A stretch of 59,913 nt of DNA. It comes from Chara braunii (taxonomy: Eukaryota; Streptophyta; Charophyceae; Charales; Characeae). Every line of letters starts with the position of its first letter. Positions within the stretch are counted from its first letter, which is position 1. Of the stretch, positions 1-12,143 are shown one piece after another. The stretch is from the NCBI GenBank assembly GCA_003427395.1, contig BFEA01000005.1:5717335-5777247 (forward strand), in the 5' to 3' direction. Position numbers and translations under genes: made by a program. The notes beneath the pieces were generated by a model, which searched no databases, was not told the DNA's origin, and saw nothing but the letters and a program-made list of their open reading frames with translations.

Positions 1-249
1 TTTTTTTTTTGACACCCGTTTTTGTTGGGCTACCGATCGCACCCCGGTGGGTACCCCGCACGACGCGGCACGTTAACGGCAGCGTCGAAATTTTGGTGGT
101 TTAACGAACGGGTCCGGTCAGATTAGTTGGAGATCCCCTCTTGTGTAACCTGACATGGAACATGTATGACGAATAAGTCAGCCGAAGAAAATTGACTGCA
201 GCAATGGAGATTTTGAGGGGTGCAGACAGTCGCCGAGCCAGACGCGGGG
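1..249. other. unassigned left edge
   Basis: The window opens with a run of ten T and then ordinary mixed sequence. I see no coding frame, repeat or regulatory site that I can support. It may be the continuation of the leader of the minus-strand LTR element that lies to its right, because weak similarity to the plus-strand copy near 3840-3900 is visible on the reverse strand. Confidence 0.3.
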
Positions 250-1275
250 CAGTGTGTTAGAACATGCAATAAGACCAGTCACGATCCCCTTGAAAGGAAT
301 GTCCCTACTAGCCGTGTGTCCCCCAAATTCAGCACAACAAAAAAACATACTGACTGCAACAAATTTGGGGCCGAAGCGTCCTGTCCCATTGGGCCTGATC
401 CCACTGAGTCCCGAAGGGTCCCAAGTAGGTCGTGGACCAGGACCAATCAGAAAGGTGTCCCAAGGCAGTCCCAAACTGCCTCTACCGTATTGAAAAGGAA
501 AAGACCACTTTCAGCAAGAACCTGCTCCTGCAGCTGTTTAGAATGAAAAGACAGTGCATTGTAGAAAGATATGTCATTGAGAACACGGTAAATCATCCAT
601 CCATCCNTCAGGTGAGAAAGCAATCCACATGCTCACATAGAACCAAGACCGCAGAGAAGAGAAAGAGAGCCCAGCACACCCCAACAGGCCATGAAGCACC
701 AAGCAACCACCAATGGACATACGTAGGTCACACGACACTTACTTGTGAGGCCTGACCTCCAAAGATGGATAAACGACTCACCCCCCTCTCTCATAGGTCC
801 TCCTGACCCCTAGCTACCACTACACGAAGTGTCCTAGCATGACTAAGAGGGCCTTCCTACACCCATGTTACAATACCGGATCCTCCATTGATGTTGAAGA
901 CCAAAGCAGCAACTTGCAGTTCTTCTATGCAGATATGGCAGCCTCCGATCAAGTCTCCCTCTTGAGGGGAAGCCCAAAAGTTACTCAATGTCTTCTTGAA
1001 GTCCAGATTCCAGGTGCGAGTACCTCTCACTCGCTACTCCCTCTCGCTTACTCCAATCAGCCTCCTTCGTATCTCGCCACCCCATTCAATCACTCGAGCA
1101 ACCTGGTCAGGTTTGATGTCGACCCTACATGACCTAACTAGGAAGGGACAACATCCACATACCTCACTGCCCCTCTTAACCCTAACCTCCAACCCTAATC
1201 CGAGATTAGGTTAGCCCTAACCTAATTTAGAATTAGGGTTAGGGTGACTAACACCTCTCGCCAGCAATTAAGTCC
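250..1275 (-). mobile_element. 5' leader of an inverted LTR retrotransposon (R1)
   Basis: Read on the minus strand, this block matches the plus-strand block 2893-3850 along most of its length. Matching landmarks include the word GTAGAAAGATATG, the ACTCACCCCCCTCTC stretch and the CTAACCCTAACC-like stretch close to the primer site. It is therefore the untranslated leader of a second, minus-oriented copy of the same LTR element. Divergence is clear but the alignment is unmistakable by eye. An undetermined base lies at 607. The short open frames in it are not conserved between the two copies, so I do not call genes here. Confidence 0.7.
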
Positions 1276-1287
1276 GCTCCCATACCA
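1276..1287 (-). promoter_or_regulatory. degenerate tRNA primer-binding site of R1
   Basis: On the minus strand the sequence is TGGTATGGGAGC, two changes away from TGGTATCAGAGC, the usual complement of the initiator-Met tRNA 3' end in plant LTR retrotransposons. It lies three bases past an LTR end reading GGTAACA, which is the right place for minus-strand DNA priming. The two changes suggest a dead copy. Confidence 0.65.
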
Positions 1288-1289
1288 AT

Positions 1290-1515
1290 TGTTACCATCC
1301 TCGTCATTCCCAAAGTGCAAATTCAAAATGAAAGACAATGCCACCCAATTGGGAAAGGAATGAAAGCACTTGCAAAGAGATAGAGACCAAAGAAGAGAGA
1401 AAGAAGAAGAAGTAGAAGAACAAGAAAAAGCAGAAGAAGATGTACACCAGCAAGACCAATGACAAATCCCTCTTCTCTCTGCACCTTCCTCCTCCTCTTC
1501 GCCAATCTTATTTTT
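1290..1515 (-). repeat. truncated LTR of R1
   Basis: On the minus strand this is the 3' part of an LTR ending in GGTAACA just before the primer site. It matches the end of the plus-strand LTR (about 2660-2879) in reverse, including the AG-rich stretch and the ATGTACACCAG / ATGTACTCCAG word. It breaks off exactly where the other LTR begins with TGTAATGACCC, so the R2 element appears to have inserted into this LTR. Confidence 0.65.
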
Positions 1516-2879
1516 TGTAATGACCCGTCATAACACAGACTGAGAACACTGCTGATTTCTGAAGTTTTGCCGATGGAATGGATGCCTTGCTGAGATTCCC
1601 GCATTCTGCTGAGTTTTCTAAGCCTGTATGTGTGTGTGCTTCTTGACTTGCGTGCCTGTCTGAGTGCTTGTCGACATGAGTGTGTGTGTGACCCGCAAGG
1701 GTACTTGCTTGTTTGGCAGGCCCGTAGGGCCTGTACTTACCTGTGGCTGTGGCATTGAGGGTTGAAGCAGGAAAAAACACTCAAGTGGCGGAGCCAGAGG
1801 CCCACAACCCTTGGAGTAGCGGAAAAACACTAAAAGTAGCAGGTAGGCCGGTACCGCACCCAGTAGCAGTAGATGTGTCGGGCACTCGAGGTCGAGCAAA
1901 AAAAGACAAAGCTGGCATTTTTAGAGGCCCAATAGCGGTAGGCTAGGTCTAGGCCGATACCAATCCATCCAGTCTACGTCTAGAGCCTGTACGGGCAATA
2001 TCAAAGTCTGCAATGATATTTCCCTCCGAAAGGAAGGAGGTACTAGTTGCTTGGCAGGCCGAGCGGCCTGAAAGTCGCCGCTCGGAAGGCAAGTGGGCCA
2101 CTATATCAAAAGGCCGAGGGAAGAGCTCGGTCTCATTCTTCAGTGTGCAAGTTTGGCGACACGCTGCTGGAGCGCTGGCTAGAGTCGCGCTGGGTACTAC
2201 AGCGCTGCTGGGAGGAAGGAGCCGGGAGCTGCCACCTTGGCTATGGTGGAGCTCTACCGATAGGAGGAGGAGGGAGAAGGGGACTAAGGAGGAGAGTGGC
2301 GAGGTACCTACCTGGCTATGGTGGACACCACCTTCATCACCTTGTTAGGCACTGCATCTTGAAGGCCCCCGTTGGGGTAGTGCCGCACCAAGGAAGCTTG
2401 GGGCAGAGATAGGCATGGCGGCCTAGTGAGCAGCGGGATAGCTGCTTCGCGTTGTCCTTTGCACAGGGAGGCAGCGACATAGTTGCTTTGGGTTGTCCTT
2501 TGGATAGGAGGGTTGAGCCCTCAGTAGTCTTCCATAGCCTCGGCCTACATGTGAGAGGAAGGAGAAGGGTGGCCATGGCTATGGTGGACCTGTTGTGCCT
2601 GCAGTAAAAGTGGGTTTCGGACATTGATTCTGGTTCAGCCATTCAACATTATTATTGTTATTTCTTGTTTGAATAAGAGGGGATGAGGAGATCGGATGGC
2701 AAAGAAGAAGAGTATTATTTTTGGTCTATGCTGGAGTACATCATCTTCCTCTTCTTTCTTACTTTTTCTTCTTCTTCTTTCCCTCTCACTCCTTTCAAGT
2801 TCATTCATTTCTTTTTGCAATTGGACAGCATTGTACTTTCTGATAAATGTATACTTCGAAATTGGTCAGGATCGTAACA
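1516..2879 (+). repeat. 5' LTR of LTR retrotransposon R2
   Basis: It starts TGTAATGACCC, a very common start for plant Ty3/gypsy LTRs, and ends CGTAACA one base before a primer site, giving TG...CA ends and a length near 1.36 kb. It lies directly against five T residues that belong to the older element. The 3' partner LTR was not found in the window, so the length rests on the ends alone. Internally it is GC-rich in the middle (2050-2350) and AT/CT-rich near the end. Promoter elements are expected here but I cannot point to a convincing one. Confidence 0.65.
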
Positions 2880-2880
2880 T

Positions 2881-2892
2881 CGGTATCAGAGC
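2881..2892 (+). promoter_or_regulatory. initiator-Met tRNA primer-binding site of R2
   Basis: CGGTATCAGAGC differs at one base from the canonical TGGTATCAGAGC and follows the LTR end by a single base. This is where the tRNA 3' end would pair to prime reverse transcription. It fixes the orientation of R2 as plus strand. Confidence 0.8.
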
Positions 2893-4154
2893 GGATTCTG
2901 CTTGCTGGCGAGAGTTGACTTTGTTGCCATAACCCTAACCCTAGTGGTAAGGGCTAACCACTTACGGTTAGGGCGGAAGTTAGGGGGGCAGCGTGGTAAA
3001 GGGAAGCTGCTCCCACCTAGCAGGGCCGTGTAGGATCCACATTAGACCCGTCCAGGTCGCGTGAGTGCATGTTTGTGGTGGCGAGACACAAGGTGAGACT
3101 TCGTGATGCAATTGGAGAGAGGCGACAATGAAGGGCACCTACAACTTGAATTTGGACTTCAAGGAAGACAAGGAGTGACTTTAGGGTTCCCCTCAGGTTA
3201 GGCGAGCTTGAGGGTGGCAGCCATATCTGCACCTACGGACTGCAAGTTGCTACTTTGATCTTCAACATCGACGGGGGATCCGGCGTTGTACTTTGGGGTA
3301 GATGTTGACCCTCCTAGAGGATAGGACACTAGTGTAGAGGATGCTAATTGGGTCAGGAGGACTATGTGAGAGGGGGGTGAGTTTATTTCATCTCAAGAGC
3401 CCAGCCACTCAGGTAAGTGTCGTGCCGCCAGGGTGCCCATGTGTGTGTGCATGGAATTGACTGCCTGCTAGGGTATTCTGGGTTCTTCGTCCATCCTCCA
3501 TAGTCTTGATCGTGTGTAAGGTGTGTGAACTACTTACTCACCTGATGAGTGAATGGATGGAGTATCTTGTGTGCCATGCCATATCTTTCTACAGTGCTTT
3601 GTCTATTTCATTGTGAACGGCTGTAGTCTGTAGGTTCTTTACGGGGCTACATTTCGTTTTTCGATTCGGTAGGGGCAAAGCGTAGGACTTTGTGGAACTC
3701 TTGTTGGTTGGGACCCGGTTCTGACCCCACAGGGACCATTTGGGACTTAGTGGGACCAGGCCCAAACAAGAAGGGCACTTCAGGCCCAAATCTGTTGATG
3801 TCAGATACCTTTCTCTATCTGATTGGGACTCGGAGTGCATACTTTCGAATTAGGACACTCACTGCTGCGGGGATCTCAGTTGACACATTTTAACGGACTT
3901 TACCACACGATCCGCCGCATGACTCGCACCTTGGACACCACTCAATCTCTCTTGCATTACGTAGTACACTTTGAATTTGATTTGTTCTCTTCACGGAGCT
4001 GAGTCCGGCTAGGCTTGAGAGGACCTCATACGTAGTCGAACCAGACTGCGTGGCGGACTCAGATCTCTCTTATCTTCATTTTTTTATTGTTTCGACTGCT
4101 CTCCATTCCAAATGAATTGCCGCTCCGGCTTAGGAGTTCTACCGTCTCTTCTAG
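2893..4154 (+). mobile_element. long untranslated leader of R2
   Basis: About 1.26 kb lies between the primer site and the first gag-like frame. It matches the minus-strand block 250-1275 in reverse, so it is element sequence and not host DNA. It contains short telomere-like words (CCCTAACCCTA at 2933-2945), also seen at the equivalent place in the other copy. I see no conserved open frame; packaging signals would be expected here but cannot be identified by reading. Confidence 0.6.
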
Positions 4155-6110
4155 TTGCTTTCAAGACTGTTTCTTTCATTGGGTTCGTTAAATGCTTGCA
4201 TCTACACGATCACAAATGAGAGAGAGAAACAGAGAAGAGAGGAGCTTCTGAGTGTTACTCTTGAGGGAGTGACGAGAGGGAAGAGGAGTGTTCGTCCCAG
4301 AAGTGCGAGGAAGTACGGACCTCTCTTGAGAGACTTATTAACACCCTCGCCCTCCATAACGGCATCTACAGCAGAATGGAAGCTGCAATTGGACGCTGCC
4401 CCTGAGGCAGAAAAAGCGCAGTACCAGTTCTTTTATGAAAAAGCATTAAAGAGGGAAGAGGAAGAGAAGGAGAAGGAGAGGGGTGACAAAGTAAAGGCTC
4501 ATCAAGCCGTCTTCAGTACCGTGCCCGCCTTAAATGATGATGAGGTGGAAGAGAAGACTGCCCCACTCCTCAGGGCTTTAATATAGGTCCGGGTTGTTGA
4601 AGACCATACAGGCCAACTCGGCAAGGTGTTTGATGAACTCAAGAAGTTGCGCGAGGATATGGCCCTGATGGCGCAGCAACACCATGATCAACTGCAACAG
4701 TTTGCTAGCTTGCAGCCGGCCCAAAGTGTCCTTCCGCCTGCTTACCCTGCTTCTAGTGTTACGTGCCAGTTCGTTATTGCCCCTATAATCATATCTTCTT
4801 CTTCTTCTTCTTCTTTGAGTGTGGCCAACAACCTATCCAGATCTGCAGCAGATCCAGACCTCGAATTCGGACCTAACAACCGCTGGTCCTAGCTGCAGCT
4901 TTCCTTACATGGATAGAAAGGCGGCACAGATTCAGTCTAAATACGACGGAAAGGACGACATTGAATCGTGGATCAGCTCTATGCGATCCTACTTTGATGT
5001 GTTGGGAACACTCCCGGTTACTAAGTCATCGGTCCTAGGGACCAATGTGGAACCCGTCGAAAGGGGTTTCTTAGAAAACCAAGTTGTACAATCGGGCTAT
5101 AAAAGAATACACCTGAACAAATGGCTGAAGGCTACGCCTGTAGCCACACTCGAAGAACTTTTGACCAAAGAATATGCTGATCCGCATGCTGCATTCAAAG
5201 CTAGACTTGAGCTTGACAAGCTCAAGCACAGCAGTATGTTAGTAAACCTTTTGCTACTCTTGATCTGAAGGTGACTGTGCAGTCTTGTTTGGATGTGATT
5301 AAAGGTACGGTTTCCTCTACTATAACACATCGCCTGGGGCTCGGACTCATAACATATACAAATTGGCTTACTCTCATGCGGGATTTAGTCAAACAAGAGG
5401 CACAAGACCTCCCGGGTGGATCGGGTGGAAAAAAGACCACCGGCCTCAAACGGTTGCCAGGCAGCAACCGTTTTGCAGCGCACGATCTACTTGAGGTTGA
5501 CGAGGAGACCTTCGTAGAGGACCCTTCTCTTGATGACGATCAAGAGCAAGAATTGCTCTTCGTCAGCCCATGAGTCTGATTATGTGAATGACGATGAATC
5601 TATGAATGCCCTTAAGAAGATTGTCTTCAAAAGTAAGGGACCGAGGACCACAGTGAAGAACAACACCAACACCATTCTCCTTCCCCAGGGAGCGAAGATT
5701 CCACCCAAACTTGCACCAAACCGGGACACTCAGTCTAACATTGCTTCAGATTGCAGCAGGGAAACCAGCAAACGGGGTAGAGATATCATCAGCACACTCG
5801 CCGGAGAGGTTGAACATGTAAGTGCAAATCCTTCCTCGGATTCTGATCCCACTCAGCAAACCTCTCCTGAGACCCCATCTGATGTTGATTCCAAGGCTGA
5901 AAAATTGTACATCCTATACAAGAAGCCTTAGGTGGAGTCGAAAGAAATTAACTTTCATGCTCTCTTGACCCGCTGGGCTCACATGAAGCAAGAACACGTG
6001 CAAGGGAAAACGAAGTTGATCTTCTTAAGACTCCGAATTAACGGTCTTTACATCCATTGTCGGGACTGGTGAGTCCCGAACGACTTCCCGTCACTCGAGA
6101 GGCTGTATAC
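4155..6110 (+). pseudogene. gag-like polyprotein remnant of R2
   Basis: The coding trace runs through several frames: 4155-4892 (charged, coiled-coil-like, rich in E, K, R and Q), then 4819-5268, 5271-5573 and 5530-6090, so at least three frameshifts are present. The part near 4915-4990 reads like the capsid start of plant retroelement Gag (a KYDGKDDIESWI-type segment with W and YFDV). A TAG at 5929 and a TGA near 6071 interrupt an otherwise continuing frame. The C-terminal part is acidic and serine-rich. No zinc knuckle, protease, RT or integrase follows, so R2 is either truncated or a non-autonomous large derivative. Assignment to Gag is an inference from position and composition, not from a strong motif. 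Confidence 0.5.
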
Positions 6111-8900
6111 GACTAATTTGTGCACGACAGAGAAAACCGGAGGCAAGAAGGACGGAAGGATCAAGGCGTGAGTGCAGGCGCTAGGGAGCTAGAGGCTGCC
6201 CGAAGTCACCAAGACCCTCGAACTAAGAAGGAATTGTCGAATCGGGGAGCGACAGAGGATCGCAAAAAAATGGCAAAGGCGATCCTTCCCCCGAAACGGA
6301 GAAGGACCGCCGAGAAAACAGTAGTAGCATAAGAAGTGTGCGGCAAAGAGAGAAAAGGAAGTGGAAAGGAATAAGCGATACCAGCACGGGACTAGTGTCG
6401 GGGACGTGGGACCAGGCAAAAATGCGGTACTAGCACGGGACTAGTGACGGGGACCATGGGGGACTAAGCAAAAATTGCGGTACCAGCGGGACCACCGGTG
6501 GAACGGGTACCGGCGGGACTAGTGTCGGGGACTAGCGTCGGGGACTAGCGTGGGACAAGTGGCGGGGACCCGTGACGTCCCAAGGGAAAATTGCGGCATG
6601 GTATGCGGTGTAAAAAAATAAAAGAAGGAGCACTATCAAGATCGGAGATCTTGACGGCCAAATTTATTAACACCACTAGTGCAAGCACTAGTGGGAGCAA
6701 GTGGGAAGGCAGAAAGAAAAATAAAAAAGTAAAGAAACAAGTGGTGGGAGGCATGGGAGCAATCCGAAAAATCTCGGATTGCCCTCCCCAAGAAAAAGGG
6801 GCAAACGGAGCCAACATGGGAAAAATAGGCCTCCGGGAGAAAATCGGTGCAAGGGGGCCTACCGTTTGGGAGAGGAGGACTAACGATGGCTCCCAAGGGC
6901 ATGGAAGGGCCATAACTGCAGTCCGAAAAATAACGGACTGGCCCTTGGATATAGGAAGGGCCAAAACTAAGAGGGAGAGGCAAGAAAAGGGCCTTGACGG
7001 CTAATTGACACTTGGCAAGCAAAAAAAAAACCAAAAAGAAAAAGAAAATGCATGAGAGGGAGTGAGTGAGTTGGTCGTTAGTAGGGACTGCAGCAAATAG
7101 GGACTGTCAAGTCCCAACTGTCCAAGAAAGGGGGAAAAAGAAAACGAAAAGAAAAGAAAAGAAAATTGAGAAAAGGGCCTTAACGGCTAGTTAACACTTG
7201 GCATGCACAAAGAAAAAGAAAAGAAAAAGAAAATGGGTTTGAAGGAGGATGAGTGAGTTGGCCGTCAGTTGGGACTGCAGCAAGTAGGGACTGCCAAGTC
7301 ACAACTGTCCACAAGTGGAGGAAGAAGAAAAGAAAAAGAAAAGAAAAAGAAAAATAAAAGGGGGGAAAGTCAAAAGGGCACTAACGAACAAAAACGGCGA
7401 CCTAGGGGAGGGATTTTGGACCAGATTCACTTGGACAATGTGGCGGTTACAAAGGACCATGTTTTTCTTTGATTTATGCTAAGAAAACAAAAGAAAAACA
7501 AGGCCACATGCAACCGAAAAATTACGGATTGCATGGGGGAGGCCAAAATCAAGTTCTAAGTGTTGCGGAAGCCAAAATTGAGGCCGGATGCACTTGGGAA
7601 GTGGCCGCCTGATTTTCTTGTTGGTAGGGGACTAGTTGAGGGGCATTGGGGCAAGGGAAACTGCCCCTAATGCAGTCCGAGATGTAGCGGACTGCTGGTG
7701 AGCCGGCGGGGCTACGCTTTCAGAACTGCCAAGGGCGGCCTTAGGGGACCGAGGAGGCAGGCCGTACGTGGGAAAACCGGCCTGAGGTACCGCTTGCAGG
7801 CCGGGCGGGCTGACCGTACTATTCATATGGAAGAGTGCGCCTACTACAGCCAGGCTAGGGCTTAGCCCTATAGGTTACATCATTGAACTGATACCAGGTG
7901 GATCCTGGGATCAAGGCCAGAGCGGAACAGCGGAGCGGCACAGGAGCGAACCGAGGGGCTGAGGGTCCTGCGGGACTATCCCCCTTGGTTTTGCAGAAGG
8001 GAGTCCCGCCGCGGGCCCGTGAGGGTAGTACCAGGTACGAATGGTCCCCCTCCCCTGTCCGTTTTCCCCCATTCTATTATTTCCTTTTTTATTTTATTAT
8101 TTTTCTGCGTTTGGATTTTTATTTTTATTTTTTTATTTTCTACCTTTTTGTTGTTTAGAGGCTGGTACCGGCACCGGGACCCACAGTAAAACCGGTAGCT
8201 CGGTTCCGTGGGTGCACCACGAACTGCCAGGGGGCTGGTGTCGAAGTGTAGTCCTTCGGGACATCCATTAAAAGTTGGAACGGTACGGAGAAGAGTAGCA
8301 CGGCCTGTGTAAAGGTCGTGCGCAAGGGGGGAAAGAAGTTTTTTTTAATTATTTATTATTACTTTTGGGCCTTGCCCGTCGTGGTTGAGCCGGTCGTAGC
8401 TTGGAGACCCGCCTTCTTAAGGCTGGGAGTCGAGGGGCAGTGGGCTGATCCTTGCTCATTTTTCAAGTCGGTCGGATGTGCGGGCGAGCGTTGTTTGAGC
8501 GGTGTAGAGCTGAAGGAGGAAAAGAGTGACGGGGAGTTGACGGAGGAGACGAAGAAGGTGGTGAGGAGAGGAAGGATTAGGAGAGAGGTATAGCGCTGAA
8601 GGACACAGCACGGCGGGGGAAGAAAAATCAGAGATAACGATAAAGGCCGAACGAACCTGGACGCAGCTACGCACCGGGTGCGTTCGGAGGAGGAGGAAGA
8701 AGCAAGAGTTGAAAGGGGCGTAACCCGCTCGTGCCTCAACAAAAAAGGGCGAATGAAGACTCACTTCCAATGTTTTTGGCCATGGCGAATTGATTGGCGA
8801 AGTCAGATTTCGAAGTAAGTGGCTGGTTTGTGCGCTGCGGGGGATAGGTGCTGCGAGGGGGATGGTAATGGCGGACGTGGTCACAGCAAAAAAATTATCT
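6111..8900 (+). other. non-coding block with degenerate repeats
   Basis: I see no protein family. 6377-6600 holds four to five degenerate units built on GGGACTAGTGTCGGGGAC, roughly 50-60 bases apart. 6990-7130 and 7175-7310 are a diverged tandem duplication (both carry a CTTGACGGCTA / CTTAACGGCTA word, an A-rich tract, a GAGTGAGTTGG word and GGGACTGCAGCAA). 8060-8150 is a T-rich low-complexity stretch. Four related hairpins, listed separately, are spread over 6759-7695. The block may be the internal region of R2, because it follows the gag trace with no visible boundary. Confidence 0.45.
6759..7695 (+). repeat. four dispersed compensated hairpins
   Basis: Hairpins lie at 6759-6782 (arms GCAATCCG/CGGATTGC), 6919-6940 (CAGTCCG/CGGACTG), 7507-7535 (CATGCAACCG/CGGATTGCATG, one base bulged) and 7672-7695 (GCAGTCCG/CGGACTGC). 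All have an eight-base loop; the first three loops begin AAAAAT. The A-T pair in one arm becomes a G-C pair in others, so pairing is kept while the sequence changes. The sequence between the hairpins is not obviously repeated except for short GGCC-rich words. Confidence 0.7.
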
Positions 8901-11900
8901 ATCTCATCTGATTCTTAACGGAATCAGGGGGGGGTAAGATCCTAAATAGGGGTTTTGAGATGCTGCGAGCGGGATGGCAGCGTCAGAATTAGTGATAGGG
9001 GTGTAGTTTGGGCGGTATGAACGACAGGAGCTGCACCCCGAGAAAGTGAATGTATCTTCTCACGTTTTGAGGGGAACGGGGGGGCACATCTGGCGAGCCG
9101 GGTGCATGGCTACTTCTAGCTAGGTTGGTTGTCAGATTCCGGCCCGTTTTGCTGCCACCCTGATTACTGCAGGTGCGGTCACTCCCAAGCTTGGGCCGCA
9201 GTCGCCACTGGTTCGGTCGGATTGATTGGAGCTCCTTAGGTGGAGGTCATTAACTATCACCGGAGCGTTGTTGCTACTATCACTAACGATGGGTTGCTGC
9301 TGTTGGTGGTTTGGGATTGTTGAAAGTTGGCCGCCCGGTGGTTCCTCCGGTTGAAGAAACTGCTGCGGTCGTTTCTTGCTGGAGCCGCTGTAGCATTTTC
9401 GCTACTACTGCAGTATCCCCCATCACGCAAATATTGTGTCCCATTTGCGGAAACATTGCTGCTTCCACCATGCCAAAGGGATTGCTGCGCTGTTACTCTG
9501 CCTCTACTGTATCGATTTGATGGGGCTGGGAGTCTGCTGTGTCCTGCGGAATAAAGTGTCGTGCATAACTATGTATTGGTATCCCTCTTTCTGCTGAGTT
9601 TTTTTGTTGTCCCTTTTGCTATGGGTTCAGCCTTGTTTCTACTTGTCGTGCATCGGTGCTAGCTTTTTTTTTTTTTTTTTTTTTGACATATACTGTGGAC
9701 TATGCAAACGTATCACTGCACTTTGGCAAGCTCCTGCCTAGCTGTGCTCGCTCAACACACAGCGTTTGGCTGCGCCTCGCGATACAACCTGCTGTATTCG
9801 CAGGTTGTCGTGCGTGCAATTCAGCTAATTACTGAATTTTGACGGTGTTTTGGACAGGGCACAGAGGGGGTGCTCTATTTGAACACTATCATTCAAGGAT
9901 GCTTGGCAGAAGTTTAGACTAAGGGGGCGCCGGTACTAACCCGCTAGACACGAGTCGTGGGCCCTCTCAGCTTGTTGTGGCTATGTCTGGGTTGGGGATT
10001 GGTGCTATAGCCAAGTAGCTCAATAGTATCGTTGACAACTTGTAACGGCGACCAGCTGCTGCAGATTGCTTGATGGGCTTGACTGCACGGCTGCAGTACA
10101 ACTGCTGCTATGACAGCCTTGTGTACAGCAGTCATACTGCTTACTTAGGGGTCGAGTCTGCCGCACACAAACTCTGGTGTTCTGAGTGGAAAGGAAAGTT
10201 GTTTCTGCCACAGCAACCATCGACCTGTGTATCATAACCAGTGTTTATGGAGTCAGGCCTGTACTTTGGGTCAACTAGGGCTATTGAGGCGCCGTTGCTG
10301 CTGATTTGCTGAGGCTGAGTCCGTTGGATGCCTTGATGCCCCCAAAGGTTATGGCCGTCCCTAGGGAGACTGTGGGATAAGGCGCATAGTGTTGAGCATA
10401 TTGCGGGGGTTCTGCTGTGCGGTACTGCTCATATTACGTTACTATGCCTTGTCCTGTGCACATAGCTGGGTACACAGTGCTGTGCTTGGATACGTGTAAC
10501 GTGTGGGTTGTGACAACTGTGTATTGCGCTATGCGTTGCTAAGTAGTTGAACGGTCGCACAGGGGGCTGAATGCACAGCTGCAGCAAGCTGTCACACTTT
10601 GATTACGTACGGAATAAAGCACAGGGGTGCGCTCTATTCGAACACGGCCCTCTAGGCGGCACAGCAGCAATTGTGACAGGCAGTACAGTGCATCCTTCCG
10701 CACGCTAGCAGGAGATTCAGTCGATTTTTGCCCGCCCTGTCAATAAGAGTAGCGTGAGGCCAGCGATAGGGTTGGAAGCTTGCCCACTCACCGATACGCT
10801 GCCCCCCTTATCAAAGCGAGTAGCCCCTCTCTATCCACGTGTATGACCGTTCCTAGGTGGTAGAATGGGTTTTACCTGGTTACTCTTGTCGACGATCTCA
10901 CAGCACGGACAGCAGACCGCTGAGATTGAGGCAAGGATTACTGACAAGCAAAAAGGAGGTGCTCTGGTCAGGTATCAGACTGCAGCTGCAGCATCCTTGG
11001 TGGGGTACAGCTATGTACTGAAGGGATACTGCCGTGTCCCGGGTGGCTGCTGCCGCAGGGCCTTAGGGGCGAGTGCCACTATTACACTTGGGCCGCCATC
11101 ATAGCCTCTTTGGCAAAGTTGTTGTAGGTATTAGAGTCTTAGAACTGTTACGGGTTTTTGTCTAACGCTGGGCACACTGGGAACTTGGATGGAACGGCCG
11201 TCCTTCGGGGAGAACGACAACCTGTTGTTACGGCGTTCCCGGCGGTACGCATCTGTTACAAACCCACACTCAGGCTGGACGCCGGTAAGAGGGCCGGGGA
11301 CAAAGGAAGGCTGCGGAACTTTGTTGTTGCGGCGGCGGACCCTGTTGGGGTTGTTGCAGCGATCATCACTGCGGACTGGGTCGGGCTATCTAGTAACTGG
11401 ACTGTGTGTTGCTCCGCCTTCGTGAAGCTGCTGCGGTGCCACCTGGCTGTACACCTGGTTCTCTGTTGTACCCACGTTGATGGTTTGCTGTGTTTCTCGC
11501 TATACACTAACTGCGCACGACTGTGGAGTCGGGGGGGGGGGGTGAACAGGCCTTGCATAAGGCTATCGCCGCGACTTGGAGGGTAGTGGGGGGGCCGGTA
11601 TTCTGCATCTGATCGAGACTTGGCTACCTCTATTGTGTTTCATTGGCCATCATTGCGGGGCCCTCTGGAGTTAAAGGTTACAAGGCCCTCTCCAATGAGC
11701 TTGAGTTAACCCCTTTTATATCTGAGAGTCTACCCCTTCTGCTTCTATCCTTCTTACTCTCAGTCTGGTCTTTGGTTACGAGAGGAAGGCGGCAGGCGGG
11801 ATTGCAACCCGTAGGTCCGCGCCAAGGCCTCTGTGGGAGGTTGCCCCACCGATTGCAGGAGCTCTGTCGAAGCCCAGGCGGGGTTCTGGAGGCAGGGAAC

Positions 11901-12143
11901 TTCAGGTATAATCTCGTATGACGCCTGTGATACCTTCCCCTATCTCCTATCCTTGGGTATCTGAATATGTACATGTAAGGATACTACTTTTTGTTTTGCT
12001 ATGTATGTCCGGGCATGCTTTGTAAAAGGTTAAATGAACAAGAACATATGAGAGATCAAATAACTTTTGAGTGAAGTCAAACAAACTGAATTGGGGGAAG
12101 GTGGGATGAAGGTGGATTGCATGCGTTGACTGGGTCAACCCAA
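8901..12143. other. unassigned block rich in GCTGCTG words
   Basis: No frame longer than about 140 codons and none with a recognisable motif. GCTGCTG/CTGCAGC words recur between 9290 and 11450. A T-run of about 20 lies at 9664-9684. A GCTCTATTTGAACAC / GCTCTATTCGAACAC word is found at about 9872 and 10631, preceded in both places by ACAGGGG or ACAGAGGGGGT, so at least one local duplication is present. G-run at 11530-11540. I cannot tell whether this is host intergenic DNA or the inside of an old element. Confidence 0.4.

Noticed and set aside
1180-1245. Interstitial telomere
   Set aside because: CCCTAA and TTAGGG words are few, interrupted and head to head, and the equivalent position in the sister LTR element has similar words, so they belong to the element leader.
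7889-7900. Third tRNA primer site (minus-strand TGGTATCAG)
   Set aside because: Only nine bases match, and no TG...CA LTR end lies beside it.
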